From contig JANEZZ010002062.1 in NCBI GenBank assembly GCA_026122225.1, forward strand, positions 434,001 to 498,000: a stretch of 64,000 nt of DNA, read 5' to 3'. Below are positions 62,636-64,000 of the stretch, one piece after another. Source of the DNA: Heloderma charlesbogerti. Taxonomy: Eukaryota > Chordata > Lepidosauria > Squamata > Helodermatidae. How positions within the stretch are numbered: position 1 is the first letter of the stretch; each line of letters starts with the position of its first letter. The notes under the pieces were generated by a model, which did not search any database, was not told the origin of the DNA, and saw only the letters and a program-made list of their open reading frames with translations. Both the position numbers and the translations under genes were made by a program.

Positions 62636-63829
62636 CCAGTTGGTTATCCGTGAACACAGTTCACGGAGAAAAATCAAATCTAACAAAATGTTGAACTTAA
62701 CTAATTGCGTTTGTTGAAACGTTCAGTGTTACATCTTATATCTTTACAAAACTTCCTTAAATACAGTATTCTTAGAGTAAACTCCAGGGCGGCCACTGTA
62801 ATGTCCTTGTTCTGGTCCATTGACAACTTGAATCTTGAGGTTTGCCAATGAGTACACATGGCTCATGGCAACGTAGAGTTGTCCATGGCAGAAGACAGGT
62901 GTAGGCAGATAGATGTCAACTTGGCCCACAGTCTGTCCTTGGCTCTTTTGGTGCTAATGGCAAAAGCCAGCCGAATGGGGAACTGATAATGCTTGAATTG
63001 GAAGGGGAGAGATGAGTCGGAAGGTGCAAGGCTGATCCTTGGCAGGAAGATCTCCTTGCCCTTAGCCTGTCCGGTGAGGGCTTCCTGATGCAGACAGTAT
63101 TGTGCATGGCAAGCATGATGAGCCTTGCACCATTGATAAGACCCTGAGTCACGTCCAGGTTCCTTAGTAGGATGACCACAGCACCCTTCTTCAGAGTCAA
63201 CTTGCTTGGCGGCAAACCACTTGGGTTGACAGCGTTTAGGAACTCCGAAGGGTATTACACATCCAGCCTGGCAGCATCGCTAGTGATTTTGTCTGCCCTC
63301 AAGTAGGTCCTTCCCTCACCTTCCGTTCTGTGCAATGCCCTCTGGTTGATGTAGTCACAGTGCTTGTTCTTGGGACACAGATTGACTTTGCCTGCATTAG
63401 CACATACAGCTGCCTCACCAAAGTCAGTCCCATAGACAACAGAGACAATGTCCTCTTTGATAATGCATGAGTCTGGGATCTTGTTCATGTCTTCTCCAAC
63501 AGCTGGGAACTCTGCCACAGTATCATTACCAACAGTCAGAAGGTAGGCAGCAAATTCAGGTTCACTCTCCAGGGTGTGCATGTTGTGAATAATTTGGAAT
63601 TTGGTGACACTGTTCCAGGAGCTGGATTTCTTGGCCACACGGCTGCATGGGCGCCATGTGGGCAAATGGGCAAGGTCTGCCTGAAGTCACCACCAAACAC
63701 AAAAACCTTGCCATTGAATGGGGTGTCATTGCTCACGAGCTCCTTCAGCAGCCTACACAGTCAATGGCAAAGCAGTTGTCAGTGACACTTCATCCCAGAT
63801 GATGATGTCATAAGGGTGTATACAGACTT
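62636..63829 (-). mobile_element. 5'-truncated Helitron with intact 3' terminus
   Basis: On the minus strand the element ends CTGG followed by T, the C-T-R-R/T rule for Helitron 3' ends. Twelve bases in lies a perfect hairpin: CCGTGAAC, three-base loop, GTTCACGG (62648-62666). Helicase remnants fill 62744-63829. The Rep nuclease and the N-terminal helicase (Walker A) are absent: similarity stops near 63829 at unrelated AT-rich DNA. It lies in a PDE1B intron, in the antisense direction. Confidence 0.88.
62744..63829 (-). pseudogene. Helitron PIF1-like helicase, frameshifted C-terminal part
   Basis: Remnant of the SF1 helicase domain that unwinds DNA during rolling-circle transposition. In minus-strand order: a Walker B-like segment (IIIWDEVSLTTALP, about 63770-63812) followed by an in-frame stop; GKVFVFGGDFRQTLPI (about 63675-63715, motif III region); KSSSWNSVTKFQII and EPEFAAYLLTVGNDT (frame 63665-63255), then CPKNKHCDYINQRAL; KLTLKKGAVVILLRNLD (frame 63215-62916); and DIYLPTPVFCHGQLYVAMSH (62744-62929), the C-terminal helicase motif. 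At least three frameshifts and one stop make it inactive. The order of motifs is that of Helitron helicases rather than cellular PIF1. Confidence 0.9.
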
Positions 63830-64000
63830 TTTTGTGTTCATTTTGCCCCAATTTGCAATTAATTATGTTTGTTTAATTATACCTGTCATTTCTTTTAATA
63901 TTAAAAATGAAACGTTATAGTACATTATTATAGAAAATAGCCTAATTCTTAAAAAGAAAGAAAGAAAAGCTTTATGGACATAAATAAACTCCCGACTTTG
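63830..64000. other. AT-rich sequence at window edge
   Basis: Abruptly AT-rich, with no helicase similarity. It contains AATTAATTATGTTTG and an AAAGAAAGAAAG run. It may be the pre-insertion host intron or another insertion. Confidence 0.4.

Overview
The window is vertebrate nuclear DNA, most likely from a squamate reptile (lizard or snake). It has a single recognisable host gene in short exons separated by long introns, no bacterial-type operons, and very dense interspersed repeats. The repeats are of types common in squamates: L2 and CR1 LINEs, tRNA- and 5S-rRNA-headed SINEs, many small hAT elements, a Helitron, and abundant (CA)n/(CT)n arrays. The species assignment is an inference from repeat content; no species-specific marker was identified.

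Host gene. From 49164 to the right edge, the + strand carries eight consecutive internal exons of PDE1B, the Ca2+/calmodulin-dependent cyclic-nucleotide phosphodiesterase 1B: 49164-49277, 50176-50358, 50914-50980, 51613-51729, 52529-52669, 53949-54049, 57336-57461 and 61326-61427. All have AG/GT borders and the reading phase carries through every junction. Together they are 951 nt, about 317 codons, running from just after the first part of the calmodulin-binding region into the HD-type catalytic domain. The 5' exon(s) with the start codon and the 3' exons, including the last metal-binding Asp, are not found here. The window therefore holds the middle of the gene.

Left of the gene (1-49163) no host coding exon could be supported. 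The stretch is intergenic or a long 5' intron of PDE1B and is largely repeats. These include a 5'-truncated L2 with a 14-bp target duplication (682-2694), three copies of a 1.7-3.7 kb hAT family with TAGGG-type ends (9871-11588, 36717-40399 and, inside PDE1B, 54062-56407), and a CR1 nested inside the second of these (37869-39718). About 27 copies of a ~130-bp palindromic hAT MITE carry ACTACAACTCCCA-type motifs. Two 5S-rRNA/CR1 hybrid SINEs (6771-6937, 47436-47608) and a 667-bp hAT-like element made of stacked palindromes (47832-48498) are also present. Between the repeats lie several unique non-coding blocks.

Inside PDE1B the introns are also heavily invaded. One hAT copy sits 12 bp past a splice donor, a MITE pair forms a long hairpin (58026-58227), and a decayed Helitron with an intact terminal hairpin (62636-63829) lies near the right edge. 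Just after the exon ending at 57461, the unspliced reading frame meets a stop codon and then an AATAAA, suggesting a possible truncated isoform.
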